A stretch of 64,000 nt of DNA from Terriglobia bacterium. GTDB lineage: Bacteria > Acidobacteriota > Terriglobia > Acidiferrales > UBA7541. Each line of letters begins with the position of its first letter. Within the stretch, counting starts at the first letter, position 1. The translations under genes were made by a program, and so were the position numbers. The stretch lies in the NCBI GenBank assembly GCA_020073705.1, contig JAIQES010000009.1, positions 24,474 to 88,473 of the forward strand. The letters are read 5' to 3'. Of the stretch, positions 63,658 through 64,000 are shown one piece after another. The notes under the pieces were generated by a model, which did not search any database, was not told the DNA's origin, and saw nothing but the letters and a program-made list of their open reading frames with translations.

Positions 63658-64000
63658 TGTCGATACTCTCCATCCCATGTATGATCTTCAAGATTTCGTT
63701 CCGCCTGCCTCGCCGTACGTTTTCCTGCAGGGACATGCGGCACCCCTGCTCGGTTCGCTTTGGGAAACTGGGGACCATGAAAATCTTTGGATGAGAAATG
63801 ATTGTTCTCGTCCGGAATTAATTTTTTGGCCTCCGCGCGGTTGAGAGTATATACCCACTTGCTTCCAACCGATTCCCTTAGTCGCAGTTTGGTACTGGAA
63901 ATACGGGGGAGTCACATCCCGGTCATTCGAGGGTCCCCGCGCGGTCGTGATGGCAGCTGTATACGGCGGTATGTGGGCCACGTTTGCAAGCAGGCCCGTT
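63658..64000. other. 343-base window edge with no supported gene
   Basis: Upstream of the diguanylate cyclase, then to the window end. A forward frame from 63844 is open to the edge and reads plausibly ('VVMAAVYGGMWATFASRPV' near its end), but there is no ribosome site and no recognised family, so I do not call it. Confidence 0.35.

Noticed and set aside
63688..63981. 97-residue reverse frame at the right edge
   Set aside because: No ribosome site and a residue mix unlike a folded protein; the region looks non-coding or belongs to a forward frame running off the window.

Overview
The window is 64 kb of bacterial chromosome with fairly high GC and dense coding, and no plasmid, phage or transposase genes. 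The gene content suggests an Acidobacteriota-type soil or sediment bacterium. This rests on inference from an Oar-like TonB receptor with an N-terminal carboxypeptidase-regulatory domain, many RND/efflux and membrane genes, a CCAEP-tail radical SAM protein, and short palindromic elements of the TCATTCCGAG type. No rRNA or marker gene settles it. Most genes before about 49 kb are on the minus strand; the right end holds a plus-strand sugar operon.

Layout. 1-5.9 kb: 5' end of gltX, a partner-switch pair (HATPase and STAS), a TSUP transporter, tRNA-Arg(CCG), an orphan OmpR-type regulator and a coiled-coil porin. 6.2-11.4 kb: a CHAD plus Ppx-like HD protein, the MsrPQ methionine sulfoxide repair pair, an MFS transporter and a small membrane protein. 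11.6-18.2 kb: an unknown 218-aa gene among palindromes, a GlnD-like nitrogen sensor, an Amt ammonium transporter and an HD-GYP protein with a degenerate receiver. 18.5-23.2 kb: quinone oxidoreductase, MaoC hydratase, an APC permease and an upstream stress-type gene broken by an in-frame TGA. 23.4-35.4 kb: two RND efflux systems sharing one outer-membrane factor, with a flavin reductase between them. 35.8-49.1 kb: Lgt, a membrane protein, an M16 peptidase pair with an aldo/keto reductase, a large TonB/Oar receptor, a secreted amidohydrolase and aconitase. 49.2-52.6 kb: the CCAEP-tail radical SAM gene and an ATP-grasp gene, convergent with a YggX iron protein. 52.9-64 kb: a di-haem peroxidase, a HAD protein, the operon gnd-zwf-pgl-glk (glucose to ribulose-5-phosphate), PPK2, an IPT/TIG protein, a Tat-exported amidohydrolase and a membrane diguanylate cyclase.

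The points most worth following are the CCAEP radical SAM/ATP-grasp pair, whose members carry one repeat element inside the reading frame and a different one between the genes; the TGA in place of a likely Trp codon at 22797; the HD-GYP protein whose receiver has lost its phosphorylation residues; and the CHAD-HD fusion, which with PPK2 suggests polyphosphate metabolism.

All calls come from reading the sequence. Start codons were often moved from the longest frame to the ATG/GTG/TTG best supported by a Shine-Dalgarno site. No database search was run.
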